Assembly: GCF_029335485.1 (NCBI RefSeq)
Contig: NZ_JARJLM010000075.1
Coordinates: 1-39,786 of the forward strand
Direction of reading: 5' to 3'
Length of the DNA: 39,786 nt
DNA from: Cupriavidus basilensis
GTDB lineage: Bacteria > Pseudomonadota > Gammaproteobacteria > Burkholderiales > Burkholderiaceae
The translations under genes were made by a program, and so were the position numbers. Position 1 is the first letter of the stretch. Each line of letters opens with the position of its first letter. The notes under the pieces are model-generated. The model saw nothing but the letters and a program-made list of their open reading frames with translations, searched no databases and was not told the origin of the DNA. Positions 16,357-25,395 of this stretch are shown here, one piece after another.

Positions 16357-16818
16357 TCAGAGGGCGCGCACGATCTGCAACACCTCGTCGACGTGGTTGG
16401 GTACCTTGATGCCACGCATGGCGTGGCGCAGGATGCCCTTGCCGTCGACGATGAAGGTGCTGCGCTCGATGCCGCGCACTTCCTTGCCATACATTTTTTT
16501 CATCTTGATGACATCGAACAGGCCGCAGACGGCTTCGTCGCCATCGGAGATCAGCTCGAACGGCAATTCCAGCTTGGCCTTGAAGTTCTCGTGCGATTTC
16601 AGGCTGTCGCGGGAGATGCCGAAGACCACCGCGCCGGCCTTGACGAAATCGTCGTGCTGGTCACGGAAGTTCATCGCCTCGGTGGTGCAGCCCGGGGTGT
16701 TGTCCTTGGGATAGAAGTACAGGACCACGGTCTTGCCACGCTGGTCGGCAACGCTGAAGGTGCTGCCGGTGGCGGGCGCGCTGAAGTCGGGTATGGCCTT
16801 GCTGAGACTGACAGTCAT
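16357..16818 (-). CDS. bcp: Thiol peroxidase Bcp (peroxiredoxin Q type)
   Basis: A 153-residue cytoplasmic peroxiredoxin that reduces hydroperoxides. The start at 16818 has AGGAG 8 bases upstream; the longer reading to 16911 is unlikely. The peroxidatic cysteine is in TPGCTTEAMNFRD. E. coli Bcp has a second, resolving cysteine five residues later (CTVQAC); here that position is methionine, so this is a one-Cys type or uses another thiol (for instance the Cys in AVCGLFDV). The PxxxTxxC-type active-site motif is present as PKDNTPGC. Confidence 0.94.
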   Translation of the reverse strand: MTVSLSKAIPDFSAPATGSTFSVADQRGKTVVLYFYPKDNTPGCTTEAMNFRDQHDDFVKAGAVVFGISRDSLKSHENFKAKLELPFELISDGDEAVCGLFDVIKMKKMYGKEVRGIERSTFIVDGKGILRHAMRGIKVPNHVDEVLQIVRAL

Positions 16819-16962
16819 TCTTATGGCTCCTGGGAGGGGCAGGAAGGGAGGCGGCGGCGTGAGTGCTGCCACCATGGTGGCGGCAGATGGGGGCGGCCCG
16901 CCAAACTTCAAGCGTGGCGCAGGCTTAACTTGCGGCGGCGGCCCCGCACGCGGGGAGGGGCC

Positions 16963-17343
16963 TCAGGTCTGGTCTTCGAGCAGGAGGATGGCCGCCACCT
17001 TGCGGCCTTCCGCCATCAGGATATTGTAGGTGCGGCAGGCAGCCTGCAGGTCCATGGCGTCCACGCCCACATGCCGCCGCGACAGGGCGGCGGTCAGGCG
17101 CGGATGGGGGAAGCGCAGGCGGCTGCCGGTGCCAAGCAGCACGACTTCCGGGGCGTGCTCCAGCAGACCCTCGAAATGGGCCGGCTCCAGGTCTTCGAAG
17201 CGCCGCACCGGCCAGGGCCGGACGTCGCCCTCGGGCATGACCAGCACGGAATCCGTGTAGCGCACCATATTGATTTCGATATAACCCGGGCCGTAGGAGG
17301 TCACCGTATTGAGGGCATTGGGCTGGTCAGCGTGGAGTTTCAA
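16963..17343 (-). CDS. Mth938-like (DUF498) domain protein
   Basis: A 126-residue protein of the Mth938-domain family, related to mitochondrial complex I assembly factor NDUFAF3. The start codon is TTG at 17343, chosen because MKLHADQPNALNTVTSYGPG is the usual N-terminus; an ATG 25 codons later would cut off this part. Typical motifs include PEVVLLGTGSRLRFP and VGVDAMDLQAACRTYNIL. The molecular function in bacteria is not established. It lies downstream of and divergent from the aminotransferase gene, next to bcp. Confidence 0.88.
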   Translation of the reverse strand: MKLHADQPNALNTVTSYGPGYIEINMVRYTDSVLVMPEGDVRPWPVRRFEDLEPAHFEGLLEHAPEVVLLGTGSRLRFPHPRLTAALSRRHVGVDAMDLQAACRTYNILMAEGRKVAAILLLEDQT

Positions 17344-17659
17344 GGGCGAACCTTATCTGGCGCTGCCCGTGGGCGGGCGCGCGGCGACGCGGCCGGGCCG
17401 CACAGGGCGGGTTGATAGCATTTCGGGGCAGGCCGGCCGGGTGGCCTTGCCGCAGCCCCGGTGTACCGGTGCTGTACGCTGCAATGCAAGAATCCCTGCC
17501 GAAGTCTGTCATAATCCGATAAATTATAGCTTTTGCCTCCCTGCCTGCCACGTTTTGCGTTGCATCGCAGCGGATGCGCACACCGGGCCGCTCCTTTCCA
17601 CCCAGATTCCCTAGATAGCTGCCGCCAGACGGCGGCGCTTGCCTCCTGCCGACATCGCC
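17344..17659. other. Divergent promoter region of the Mth938 and aminotransferase genes
   Basis: These 316 bp have no gene. An AT-rich patch at 17505-17535 (CATAATCCGATAAATTATAG) is the likely promoter area, and CATAAT is a passable -10. A small hairpin, GCCGCC-AGAC-GGCGGC at 17621-17636, stands in the aminotransferase leader. No T-run follows it. Confidence 0.4.
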
Positions 17660-18892
17660 GTGAAACCGATCCAGAAATCCAACAAGCTCAACAATGTTTG
17701 CTATGACATCCGCGGCCCGGTGCTGGAAAAGGCCAAGCAGATGGAAGAGGAAGGCCACAAGATCATCAAGCTGAACATCGGCAACCTGGCGGTGTTCGGC
17801 TTCGACGCGCCGGAAGAGATCCAGCAGGACATGATGCGCAACCTGCCCAACTCGGCGGGCTACTCGGACTCCAAGGGCATCTTCGCCGCGCGCAAGGCGA
17901 TCATGCACTATACGCAGCAGAAGAACATCGAGGGCGTGGGCCTGGACGACATCTACGTCGGCAACGGCGCCTCCGAGCTGATCGTGATGTCGATGAACGC
18001 GCTGCTCAACAGTGGCGACGAAGTGCTGGTGCCGGCGCCGGACTACCCGCTGTGGACCGCCGCGGTGAGCCTGTCGGGCGGGACTCCGGTGCACTATGTG
18101 TGCGACGAGGCCAACGAGTGGATGCCCGACCTGGACGATATCCGCGCCAAGATCACGCCGAATACCAAGGCCATCGTCGTCATCAACCCGAACAATCCCA
18201 CCGGGGCGCTGTATTCCGACGAACTGCTCAAGTCCATCGTGGCGATCGCCCGCGAGCATGGCCTGATCATCTTCGCTGACGAGATCTACGACAAGGTGCT
18301 GTACGACGGCCATACCCACACCTCGATCGCTTCGCTGTCCACCGATGTGCTGACCGTGACCTTCAACGGCCTGTCCAAGAACTACCGCTCGTGCGGCTAC
18401 CGCGCCGGCTGGATGGTGGTGTCGGGCGACAAGCGGCCCGCGCTGGACTATATCGAGGGGCTGAACATGCTGTCCTCGATGCGCCTGTGCGCCAACGTGC
18501 CCGCCCAGTGGGCCATCCAGACCGCGCTGGGCGGCTACCAGAGCATCAACGACCTGGTCAACGAAGGCGGGCGCCTGCGCCGCCAGCGCGATCTAGCCCA
18601 TGAACTGATCACGCAGATCCCGGGTGTCACCTGCGTGAAGCCCAAGGCCGCGCTTTACCTGTTTCCCAAGCTCGACCTGTCGATGTACCCGATCCAGGAC
18701 GACCAGGAGTTCATCTATGAACTGCTGCAGGAGTCCAAGGTGCTGCTGGTGCAGGGCACCGGCTTCAACTGGGGCAAGCCCGACCACTTCCGTATCGTAT
18801 TCCTGCCGCACGAGGAAGACCTGCGCGAGGCCATTGGCCGCGTCGGCCGTTTCCTCGAGGCATACCGCAAACGCCACGGCCTCGCGGCCTGA
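17660..18892 (+). CDS. alaA: Alanine-synthesising PLP aminotransferase (AlaA type)
   Basis: A 410-residue class I/II aminotransferase that moves an amino group between glutamate and pyruvate. The GTG at 17660 is chosen because VKPIQKSNKLNNVCYDIRGP aligns with the E. coli AlaA N-terminus; a TTG at 17639 is possible. The PLP lysine is K240 in FNGLSKNYRSCGYR. Other motifs are VINPNNPTGA, FADEIYDKV and YRAGWMV. The gene lies immediately before hom and may share a transcript with it (54 bp gap), which fits amino acid metabolism. Confidence 0.9.
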   Translation: MKPIQKSNKLNNVCYDIRGPVLEKAKQMEEEGHKIIKLNIGNLAVFGFDAPEEIQQDMMRNLPNSAGYSDSKGIFAARKAIMHYTQQKNIEGVGLDDIYVGNGASELIVMSMNALLNSGDEVLVPAPDYPLWTAAVSLSGGTPVHYVCDEANEWMPDLDDIRAKITPNTKAIVVINPNNPTGALYSDELLKSIVAIAREHGLIIFADEIYDKVLYDGHTHTSIASLSTDVLTVTFNGLSKNYRSCGYRAGWMVVSGDKRPALDYIEGLNMLSSMRLCANVPAQWAIQTALGGYQSINDLVNEGGRLRRQRDLAHELITQIPGVTCVKPKAALYLFPKLDLSMYPIQDDQEFIYELLQESKVLLVQGTGFNWGKPDHFRIVFLPHEEDLREAIGRVGRFLEAYRKRHGLAA

Positions 18893-18946
18893 GCAGGTAC
18901 GCTTGCGGCGCAATCCATTTTTCAGCAACTCAGAGTCAGATCGTCC

Positions 18947-20257
18947 ATGAATCCCATCAAAGTAGGCCTGCTTGGCATCGGTACCGTCGGTAGCGGCACG
19001 TTCAACGTGCTGCAACGCAACCAGGAAGAAATCCGCCGCCGCGCCGGGCGCGGCATCGAGATTGCCATGGTGGCCGACCTCAACACCGAGCGCGCCCGCG
19101 AGCTGACCGGTGGGCAGGTCGAGGTGGTGGCGGATGCCAACGAAGTGGTCACCCGTCCCGAGATCGATATCGTGATCGAGCTGATCGGCGGCTACGGCAT
19201 TGCCCGCGAACTGGTGCTCAAGGCGATCGAGAACGGCAAGCATGTGGTCACCGCCAACAAGGCGCTGCTGGCCGTGCATGGCAACGAGATCTTCGAGGCC
19301 GCGCGCAAGAAGGGCGTGATCGTCGCCTTCGAGGCTGCCGTGGCCGGCGGCATCCCCATCATCAAGGCGCTGCGCGAAGGCCTGACCGCCAACCGCATCG
19401 AATGGATCGCCGGCATCATCAATGGCACCACCAACTTCATCCTGTCGGAGATGCGCGACAAGGGCCTGGACTTCGGCACCGTGCTGAAGGAAGCGCAGGC
19501 ACTGGGCTATGCCGAGGCCGACCCGACCTTCGACATCGAAGGCATCGACGCTGCCCACAAGGTCACGCTGATGAGCTCGATCGCCTTCGGCATGCCGGTG
19601 CAGTTCGACAAGGCCTATGTGGAAGGCATCACCAAGCTGTCGGCCGAGGATATCCGCTATGCCGAAGAGCTGGGCTACCGCATCAAGCTGCTGGGCCTGA
19701 CGCGCCGCCGCGCGGACGGCATCGAACTGCGCGTGCACCCGACGCTGGTGCCGGCCAAGCGCCTGATCGCCAATGTGGAAGGCGCCATGAACGCCGTGCT
19801 GGTACAGGGCGACGCCGTTGGCGCCACGCTGTACTACGGCAAGGGCGCGGGCGCCGAGCCGACCGCTTCGGCCGTCATCGCCGACCTGGTCGATGTGACC
19901 CGCCTGCACACTGCCGACCCCGAGCATCGCGTACCGCACCTGGCCTTCCAGCCGGACGAACTGTCCAGCGTGCCGGTGCTGCCGATCGAGGAAGTCACCA
20001 GCTCGTACTACCTGCGCATGCGCGTGGCGGACGAGGCCGGCGTGCTGGCCGACATCACCCGTATCCTGGCCGATGCCGGCATCTCCATCGACGCCATGCT
20101 GCAGAAGGAATCGCGCGAAGGCGAGCCGCAGACCGACATCATCATGCTCTCGCATATCACGCGCGAGAAGCAGATCAATGCCGCCATCGCCAAGATCGAG
20201 GCGCTGCCGACCGTGCTGTCGGCGGTTACCCGCCTGCGCATGGAAGAACTGAACTGA
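18947..20257 (+). CDS. hom: Homoserine dehydrogenase
   Basis: A 436-residue NAD(P)-dependent enzyme that makes homoserine from aspartate semialdehyde for threonine and methionine. The N-terminal Rossmann motif is GLLGIGTVGSG (residues 6-16). The catalytic domain carries NKALLAVHG and AGIINGTTNFIL. The C-terminal part (from about residue 350) is an ACT domain with RVADEAGVLADITRILADAG, which probably binds threonine for feedback control. It precedes thrC by 30 bp, a standard operon. Confidence 0.97.
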   Translation: MNPIKVGLLGIGTVGSGTFNVLQRNQEEIRRRAGRGIEIAMVADLNTERARELTGGQVEVVADANEVVTRPEIDIVIELIGGYGIARELVLKAIENGKHVVTANKALLAVHGNEIFEAARKKGVIVAFEAAVAGGIPIIKALREGLTANRIEWIAGIINGTTNFILSEMRDKGLDFGTVLKEAQALGYAEADPTFDIEGIDAAHKVTLMSSIAFGMPVQFDKAYVEGITKLSAEDIRYAEELGYRIKLLGLTRRRADGIELRVHPTLVPAKRLIANVEGAMNAVLVQGDAVGATLYYGKGAGAEPTASAVIADLVDVTRLHTADPEHRVPHLAFQPDELSSVPVLPIEEVTSSYYLRMRVADEAGVLADITRILADAGISIDAMLQKESREGEPQTDIIMLSHITREKQINAAIAKIEALPTVLSAVTRLRMEELN

Positions 20258-20287
20258 GCGCCGGCCCGGCGAGAGACACACGCACCG

Positions 20288-21736
20288 ATGAAATACCTGT
20301 CGACGCGCGGCCATGAAGTGCCGCAAACCTTCTCCGAGATCCTGCTGGGCGGCCTGGCGCCGGACGGCGGCCTGTACCTGCCGCAGGCGTATCCGCAGGT
20401 CACGGCCGACGAGCTGGAAGCCTGGCGCAAGCTGTCGTACGCCGATCTCGCCTTCGAAGTCCTGTCGAAGTTCTGCGACGATATCCCGGCAGAGGACCTG
20501 CGCGCGCTGACGCGCAAGACCTACACGCCCGAGGTGTACTGCAACGCCCGCCCCGGCGACAACACGGCGGATATCACGCCGCTGCGCACGCTGGGCGAGG
20601 AGGGCGGCGCGCCGCTGCAGCTGCTGGGCCTGTCCAATGGACCCACGCTGGCCTTCAAGGACATGGCCATGCAACTGCTCGGCAACCTGTTCGAGTACGC
20701 GCTGGCGCGTGCCGGGCAGGAGCTGAACATCCTGGGCGCCACCTCCGGCGACACCGGCAGCGCTGCCGAGTACGCCATGCGCGGCAAGCGCGGCATCCGC
20801 GTGTTCATGCTGAGCCCGCACCGCAAGATGAGCGCGTTCCAGACCGCGCAGATGTTCAGCCTGCAGGACCCGAACATCTTCAACCTGGCGGTGGAAGGCG
20901 TGTTCGACGACTGCCAGGATATCGTCAAGGCGGTCTCCAACGATCTCGGCTACAAGGCCCGCCAGAAGATCGGCACGGTCAACTCGATCAACTGGGCACG
21001 CGTGGTGGCCCAGGTGGTGTACTACTTCAAGGGCTGGCTGCTGGCGACCGATGGCCCGGGCCAGAAGGTGTCGTTCTGCGTGCCGTCGGGCAATTTCGGC
21101 AACGTCTGCGCCGGCCATATCGCGCGCATGATGGGCCTGCCGATCGACAAGCTGGTGGTTGCCACCAACGAGAACGACGTGCTCGACGAGTTCTTCCGCA
21201 CCGGCACCTACCGCGTGCGCAGGTCGGCCGAGACGTACCACACCTCCAGCCCGAGCATGGATATCTCGAAGGCGTCGAACTTCGAGCGCTTCGTGTTCGA
21301 CCTGCTGGGCCGCGATGGCGACAAGCTGGCGAAGATGTTCCGCGAGGATGTGGACACCAAGGGCGGTTTCGACCTGTCGGGCACCCCGGAATTCGAGCGC
21401 ATCCGCGCCTTCGGCTTTGTCTCGGGCCGCAGCACGCACGCAGACCGCCTGGCCACCATCCGCGACCTCTCCGGGCGCTACGGCATCACCATCGATACCC
21501 ATACCGCCGATGGCATCAAGGTCGCGCGCGAGCATCTCACGCCCGGCGTGCCGATGGTGGTGCTGGAGACCGCGCTGCCGGCCAAGTTCGCCGACACCAT
21601 CCGCGAGGCGCTCGGCCACGAGCCGGAGCGCCCGGCCAGCTTCGAGGGCATCGAAAGCCTGCCGCAGCGCTTCGAGGTGATGCCGGCCGACGCGGACCGC
21701 ATCAAGGCTTATATCGCCGGCCACACCGGCCTCTAA
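20288..21736 (+). CDS. thrC: Threonine synthase
   Basis: A 482-residue PLP enzyme that converts O-phosphohomoserine to threonine. The N-terminus MKYLSTRG is characteristic of the long type. The PLP lysine is K124 in GPTLAFKDMAMQLL. The phosphate-binding region includes GATSGDTGSAAEYAM, and SGNFGNVCAGHI is also conserved. It directly follows hom and completes threonine synthesis. Confidence 0.97.
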   Translation: MKYLSTRGHEVPQTFSEILLGGLAPDGGLYLPQAYPQVTADELEAWRKLSYADLAFEVLSKFCDDIPAEDLRALTRKTYTPEVYCNARPGDNTADITPLRTLGEEGGAPLQLLGLSNGPTLAFKDMAMQLLGNLFEYALARAGQELNILGATSGDTGSAAEYAMRGKRGIRVFMLSPHRKMSAFQTAQMFSLQDPNIFNLAVEGVFDDCQDIVKAVSNDLGYKARQKIGTVNSINWARVVAQVVYYFKGWLLATDGPGQKVSFCVPSGNFGNVCAGHIARMMGLPIDKLVVATNENDVLDEFFRTGTYRVRRSAETYHTSSPSMDISKASNFERFVFDLLGRDGDKLAKMFREDVDTKGGFDLSGTPEFERIRAFGFVSGRSTHADRLATIRDLSGRYGITIDTHTADGIKVAREHLTPGVPMVVLETALPAKFADTIREALGHEPERPASFEGIESLPQRFEVMPADADRIKAYIAGHTGL

Positions 21737-21957
21737 GCCTGGCCGCGCCGGCGGCGCTCCTGCCGGTGCGGTGGCAACTCGCTACAATCGGACTTGCCGA
21801 GCCGAAGCGCACGGCCCCCGCATTGCCCCGGATGTACCGGCGGCAGTACGTGGGCCGTTTTCCATGGGCGACCGATCGCCGGACCCCGGGGCGGTAGGCC
21901 GGTGACCATGGCTCTGGCTTCTGCCCTCTCACGCTGTCTCACTTACCCGTTTTCGTC

Positions 21958-23199
21958 ATGACCCAAGCTGCCGCGCCCGCCCGTCCTCCCATGCTGACCA
22001 TGGCCCAGGCCCTCGAAGCCCTGTTGGCCGGCGCCAGCCCGCTCGCCGAGGCCGAGCGCATCGCCACGCTGGATGCCAACGGACGGGTGCTGGCCTTGCC
22101 GGTGACGAGCACGCTGGACGTGCCGCCGGCCGACAACACCTCGATGGACGGCTACGCCGTATGCAGCGCCGACCTGGCGGCGCCGGGCGCGCGCCTGCGG
22201 GTAGCCCAGCGTATTCCGGCCGGCCATGTCGGCACGGCGCTGGCGGCCGGCACGGCGGCGCGTATTTTTACCGGCGGGCTGATCCCGCCGGGGGCCGACG
22301 CGGTGGTGATGCAGGAGCAGTGCGTGGCGGAAGGCGATGATGTCGTCGTCAATCACGCGCCGCAGCCGGGCGAGTGGATCCGGCGTGCCGGGGAGGATAT
22401 CCGCGCCGGTAGCACGATCCTGCCGGCCGGCACGCGGCTGACGCCGCAGGCGCTTGGGCTGGCGGCCTCGGTGGGGCAGGCGGCGCTGGACGTTGTGCGG
22501 CGCGTCAAGGTGGCGGTGTTCTTCACCGGCGACGAACTGGCCATGCCGGGCGAACCGCTCAAGCCGGGCGCGATCTACAACTCCAACCGTTTCACGCTGC
22601 GCGGCCTGCTGGAAAACCTGGGCTGCGAGGTCAGCGATTTCGGCATCGTGCCGGATACCCTGGCCGCCACGCGCGATACCCTGCGCCGGGCCGCTGCCGG
22701 ACATGACCTGATCATCACCTCCGGCGGCGTCTCGGTTGGCGAGGAAGACCATATCAAGCCGGCCGTCGAGGCCGAGGGACGGCTCAACCTGTGGCAGATC
22801 GCCATCAAGCCGGGCAAGCCGCTGGCCTTCGGCGAGGTGGCGCGCGGCGGGCAGGCCCCGGCCTGGTTCCTGGGCCTGCCGGGCAATCCCGTCTCCAGCT
22901 TCGTGACCTTCCTGCTGTTCGTGCGGCCTTTCATCCTGCGGCTGCAAGGCGTGCAGGATGTCATGCCGCGCCGCCTGCCCCTGCGGGCCGACTTCGACCT
23001 GCCCAAGGGCGATCGCCGCAATGAATTCCTGCGCGTGCGCATCAACCTGTCCGGCGGGCTCGACCTGTTCCCCAACCAGAGTTCCGGGGTGCTGACCTCT
23101 ACCGTGTGGGGCGATGGCCTGGTCGACAATCCGCCGAACCAGCCGATCGCGCGCGGCGACACGGTGCAGTTCATCGCCTTCGACGGCCTGCTGGCATGA
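21958..23199 (+). CDS. moeA: Molybdopterin molybdenumtransferase MoeA
   Basis: A 413-residue enzyme that inserts molybdate into molybdopterin-AMP. Diagnostic motifs are DNTSMDGYAV (near residue 62), a MogA-like segment with FTGDELAMPG, IITSGGVSVGEEDHIK, and the LGLPGNPVSSFVTF loop. The length is normal. No good Shine-Dalgarno precedes the ATG. A TACAAT at 21783-21788 may be the -10 of an independent promoter in the 221-bp gap after thrC. It begins the moeA-moaD-moaE-crcB cluster. Confidence 0.96.
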   Translation: MTQAAAPARPPMLTMAQALEALLAGASPLAEAERIATLDANGRVLALPVTSTLDVPPADNTSMDGYAVCSADLAAPGARLRVAQRIPAGHVGTALAAGTAARIFTGGLIPPGADAVVMQEQCVAEGDDVVVNHAPQPGEWIRRAGEDIRAGSTILPAGTRLTPQALGLAASVGQAALDVVRRVKVAVFFTGDELAMPGEPLKPGAIYNSNRFTLRGLLENLGCEVSDFGIVPDTLAATRDTLRRAAAGHDLIITSGGVSVGEEDHIKPAVEAEGRLNLWQIAIKPGKPLAFGEVARGGQAPAWFLGLPGNPVSSFVTFLLFVRPFILRLQGVQDVMPRRLPLRADFDLPKGDRRNEFLRVRINLSGGLDLFPNQSSGVLTSTVWGDGLVDNPPNQPIARGDTVQFIAFDGLLA

Positions 23200-23213
23200 G
23201 GAGAGAGACCGCC

Positions 23214-23471
23214 ATGAACATCGAATTGCGTTTTTTTGCCAGCGTGCGCGAGCAGCTGGGCCTCGGGCAGGAGCGTGTCGAGGTGCCTGCGGCGGTAGCC
23301 ACCGTTGGCGATCTGCGGCAGTGGCTGGGCGCGCGCGGTGGCGCCTGGGCCGAGGTACTGGCCGAGGGCCGGGCCCTGCGCATGGCCGTGGACCATGAGG
23401 TGGCGAGCGCGGACAGCATGCTGGCCGAAGGATGCGAAGTGGCGTTTTTCCCGCCCGTGACGGGAGGCTGA
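23214..23471 (+). CDS. moaD: Molybdopterin synthase sulfur carrier subunit MoaD
   Basis: An 85-residue ubiquitin-like protein whose C-terminal glycine is converted to a thiocarboxylate to donate sulfur to precursor Z. The start at 23214 follows GAGGAGAGAG. The strand pattern MNIELRFFASVREQL and the C-terminus VAFFPPVTGG are typical. It is placed 14 bp after moeA and 1 bp before moaE. Confidence 0.95.
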   Translation: MNIELRFFASVREQLGLGQERVEVPAAVATVGDLRQWLGARGGAWAEVLAEGRALRMAVDHEVASADSMLAEGCEVAFFPPVTGG

Positions 23472-23472
23472 C

Positions 23473-24021
23473 ATGAGCGTCAGGGTGCAGCAGGAGGATT
23501 TCGACCTTGGCGCCGAGGTGGCGGCATTGCGCCGGGGCCAGCCGGGGGTGGGCGCGGTAGCCAGCTTTGTCGGCACCGTGCGCGACGTGAACGATGGCAG
23601 CGCGGTCAGCGCCATGGAACTGGAGCACTATCCCGGCATGACCGAGAAGGCGCTGGCGCGGATCGAGACCGTGGCGCGGGAGCGCTGGGAACTGCTTGGC
23701 GTCACCATCGTGCATCGGGTCGGGCCGCTGCTGCCGCTGGACCAGATCGTGCTGGTGGCCGTGGCCTCGGCTCATCGAGGCACTGCATTCGCCGCCTGCG
23801 AATTCATCATGGATTACCTCAAGTCCGAGGCCCCGTTCTGGAAGAAGGAGCAGACGCCGGAGGGCGCACGCTGGGTCGATGCCCGGGTAACCGACGAGTC
23901 GGCACTGGCGCGCTGGGGCGTGCGTTCGCTCAATGCCAGCGGCGCAGAGCTCGAAGCCCCGGCGGCATTGGAAGAACCGGAAGTACCGGGAGAACCGGGA
24001 GAACCGGGAGCACAACGCTGA
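23473..24021 (+). CDS. moaE: Molybdopterin synthase catalytic subunit MoaE
   Basis: A 182-residue protein that, with MoaD, inserts two sulfurs into precursor Z. Conserved features include SFVGTVRDVN, LEHYPGMTEKAL, the active-site segment DYLKSEAPFWKKE with K117 and K124, and HRVGPLLPLD. Residues about 155-182 form a tail not seen in the E. coli protein (about 150 residues), with EPE-VPG-EPG-EPG encoded by a 9-bp repeat. Its stop overlaps the crcB start by one base. Confidence 0.95.
   Translation: MSVRVQQEDFDLGAEVAALRRGQPGVGAVASFVGTVRDVNDGSAVSAMELEHYPGMTEKALARIETVARERWELLGVTIVHRVGPLLPLDQIVLVAVASAHRGTAFAACEFIMDYLKSEAPFWKKEQTPEGARWVDARVTDESALARWGVRSLNASGAELEAPAALEEPEVPGEPGEPGAQR
23974..24009 (+). 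repeat. Four 9-bp tandem units at the moaE 3' end
   Basis: GAACCGGAA, GTACCGGGA, GAACCGGGA, GAACCGGGA follow one another without gaps. They encode EPE-VPG-EPG-EPG, so unit changes keep the reading frame. The last unit also overlaps the likely crcB ribosome site. Confidence 0.85.
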
Positions 24022-24401
24022 TGGGTCCGCTCGGGTTTGTCGCGGTCGGGGTCGGGGCCGCGCTGGGAGCCTGGCTGCGCTGGTTGCTTTCGGTCATGTG
24101 GAATGCCGTCAACCCGGCGTTGCCCTATGGCACGCTGGCCGCCAACCTGGCCGGCGGCTACATGATCGGCGTGGCGATGGGGTTCTTCGGCGCGCGGGTG
24201 GATTTGCCGCCCGAATGGCGCCTGCTGGCGGTGACCGGTTTTCTTGGCGGCCTGACCACCTTTTCCACGTTTTCCAGCGAGGTCGTGGCCAACCTGATGG
24301 CGGGAGACTATGGCTGGGCGGCGGCACACCTGTTGCTGCACCTGGGCGGTTCGCTGCTGCTGACCGTGCTGGGCCTGTGGACCTATCGGCTGCTGTCCTG
24401 A
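24021..24401 (+). CDS. crcB: Fluoride channel CrcB (Fluc)
   Basis: A 126-residue membrane protein with four hydrophobic segments. The signature GFLGGLTTFSTFSSE, carrying the pore phenylalanines, is present near residues 73-87, and GTLAANLAGGYMIG is conserved in the second helix. Fluc channels export fluoride. The gene starts on the moaE stop (TGATG), so translation is probably coupled. No fluoride riboswitch is visible upstream, since no leader exists. Confidence 0.93.
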   Translation: MGPLGFVAVGVGAALGAWLRWLLSVMWNAVNPALPYGTLAANLAGGYMIGVAMGFFGARVDLPPEWRLLAVTGFLGGLTTFSTFSSEVVANLMAGDYGWAAAHLLLHLGGSLLLTVLGLWTYRLLS

Positions 24402-24411
24402 GCGCCCGGGT

Positions 24412-25329
24412 TCAAGCCGCCGGCGCGCCGGGCGAATGCAGCGAATCGATCCAGTCCAGCATCGCCAGCAGCGCCGCATTGAAGGCCGCCGGCCGCTCCA
24501 TATGCGGCGCGTGGCCCGTGCCGGCAATGGTGGCGAGGCGCGCGGCCGGCTGCAGGGCCAGCGTGGCCTGGCCCACGGCCGGCGCGTACAGGCGGCTGCG
24601 TTCCCCATACAAGTGAAATAACGGCAGCCGTGCCTGGCGCAATGCCGGGCGGTAGTCCTGGCGTGCCATGTCTTCCCACAGCGAAGCGAGCGCAGCGGGA
24701 GCGCATTCCCGCATGATGGCGGCGACGCGGCCGGCTTGCGCCGCATCGGCTTCGTTGCCCGCGGACCACAAGCCAGCGCGCACCGGTTCGATCAGCTTGG
24801 GCCAGTGCTGGCGCACGCGCGCGGCCATTTGCGCCGCCTGGCCTGCGTCGTAGTGCGCATGCAGTCCGTGGGGCCAATCCGCATCGCTCGCCAGCCGGGG
24901 CGTCATGTCGATGGCACCTACGGCAGCCAGCGGCAGGGTGCAGTGACTGCGCATCAGCTCCCAGGCCACCATCGCTCCCATTGACCAGCCGACCGCTACC
25001 ACATCCGGCAAGTGCAGGTGCCCGATCAGTGCCGCGGCATCGGCCGCCAGCCGTGCCACGGTGGCCTGGCCAGCATGCGGCAGCGCAGCAGACAGGCCAT
25101 GCCCGGCGTGATCCGGTGCGATCACGCGGTAGCCGCTGCGCGCCAGCGCACCCTGCGCATCGAAGGCGGCGCCGGATAGCGACCATCCATGCAGCAGCAG
25201 CAAAGGCCGTCCGCAGCCCGCCTCCCGCCAGCCCGGCAGGCCGCCGCTGGCGGCGTGGACGGTGAATTCCGGGGCGGGGGTGGCAGGCACGCCGCTAGGG
25301 CTGCGGGGCGCCGTATGCGAAGCATCCAA
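24412..25329 (-). CDS. Alpha/beta hydrolase
   Basis: A 305-residue alpha/beta hydrolase-fold protein. The oxyanion segment LLLLHGWSLSG, the loop PDHAGHGLS, and the nucleophile elbow GWSMGAMVAWE (Ser nucleophile) are clear. A terminal GTGHAPHMERP supplies the catalytic His. The fold resembles pimeloyl-ACP esterase (BioH)-like and lactonase-like proteins, but substrate cannot be told. Its start faces the TetR gene across a 209-bp shared region, so it may be controlled by TetR too. Confidence 0.85.
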   Translation of the reverse strand: MDASHTAPRSPSGVPATPAPEFTVHAASGGLPGWREAGCGRPLLLLHGWSLSGAAFDAQGALARSGYRVIAPDHAGHGLSAALPHAGQATVARLAADAAALIGHLHLPDVVAVGWSMGAMVAWELMRSHCTLPLAAVGAIDMTPRLASDADWPHGLHAHYDAGQAAQMAARVRQHWPKLIEPVRAGLWSAGNEADAAQAGRVAAIMRECAPAALASLWEDMARQDYRPALRQARLPLFHLYGERSRLYAPAVGQATLALQPAARLATIAGTGHAPHMERPAAFNAALLAMLDWIDSLHSPGAPAA

Positions 25330-25395
25330 TGGCGGTGTTCCAGTCGGAGGGTTGGCTTGCCCCGGAGCAGGGCTGTGCTCCGGGTAAGCGATGTA

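Noticed and set aside
18593-21724. 1,043-residue minus-strand open frame opposite hom and thrC
   Set aside because: It is antisense to two well-supported genes, rich in His, Gln, Arg and Val as GC-rich shadows are, and has no recognisable domain.
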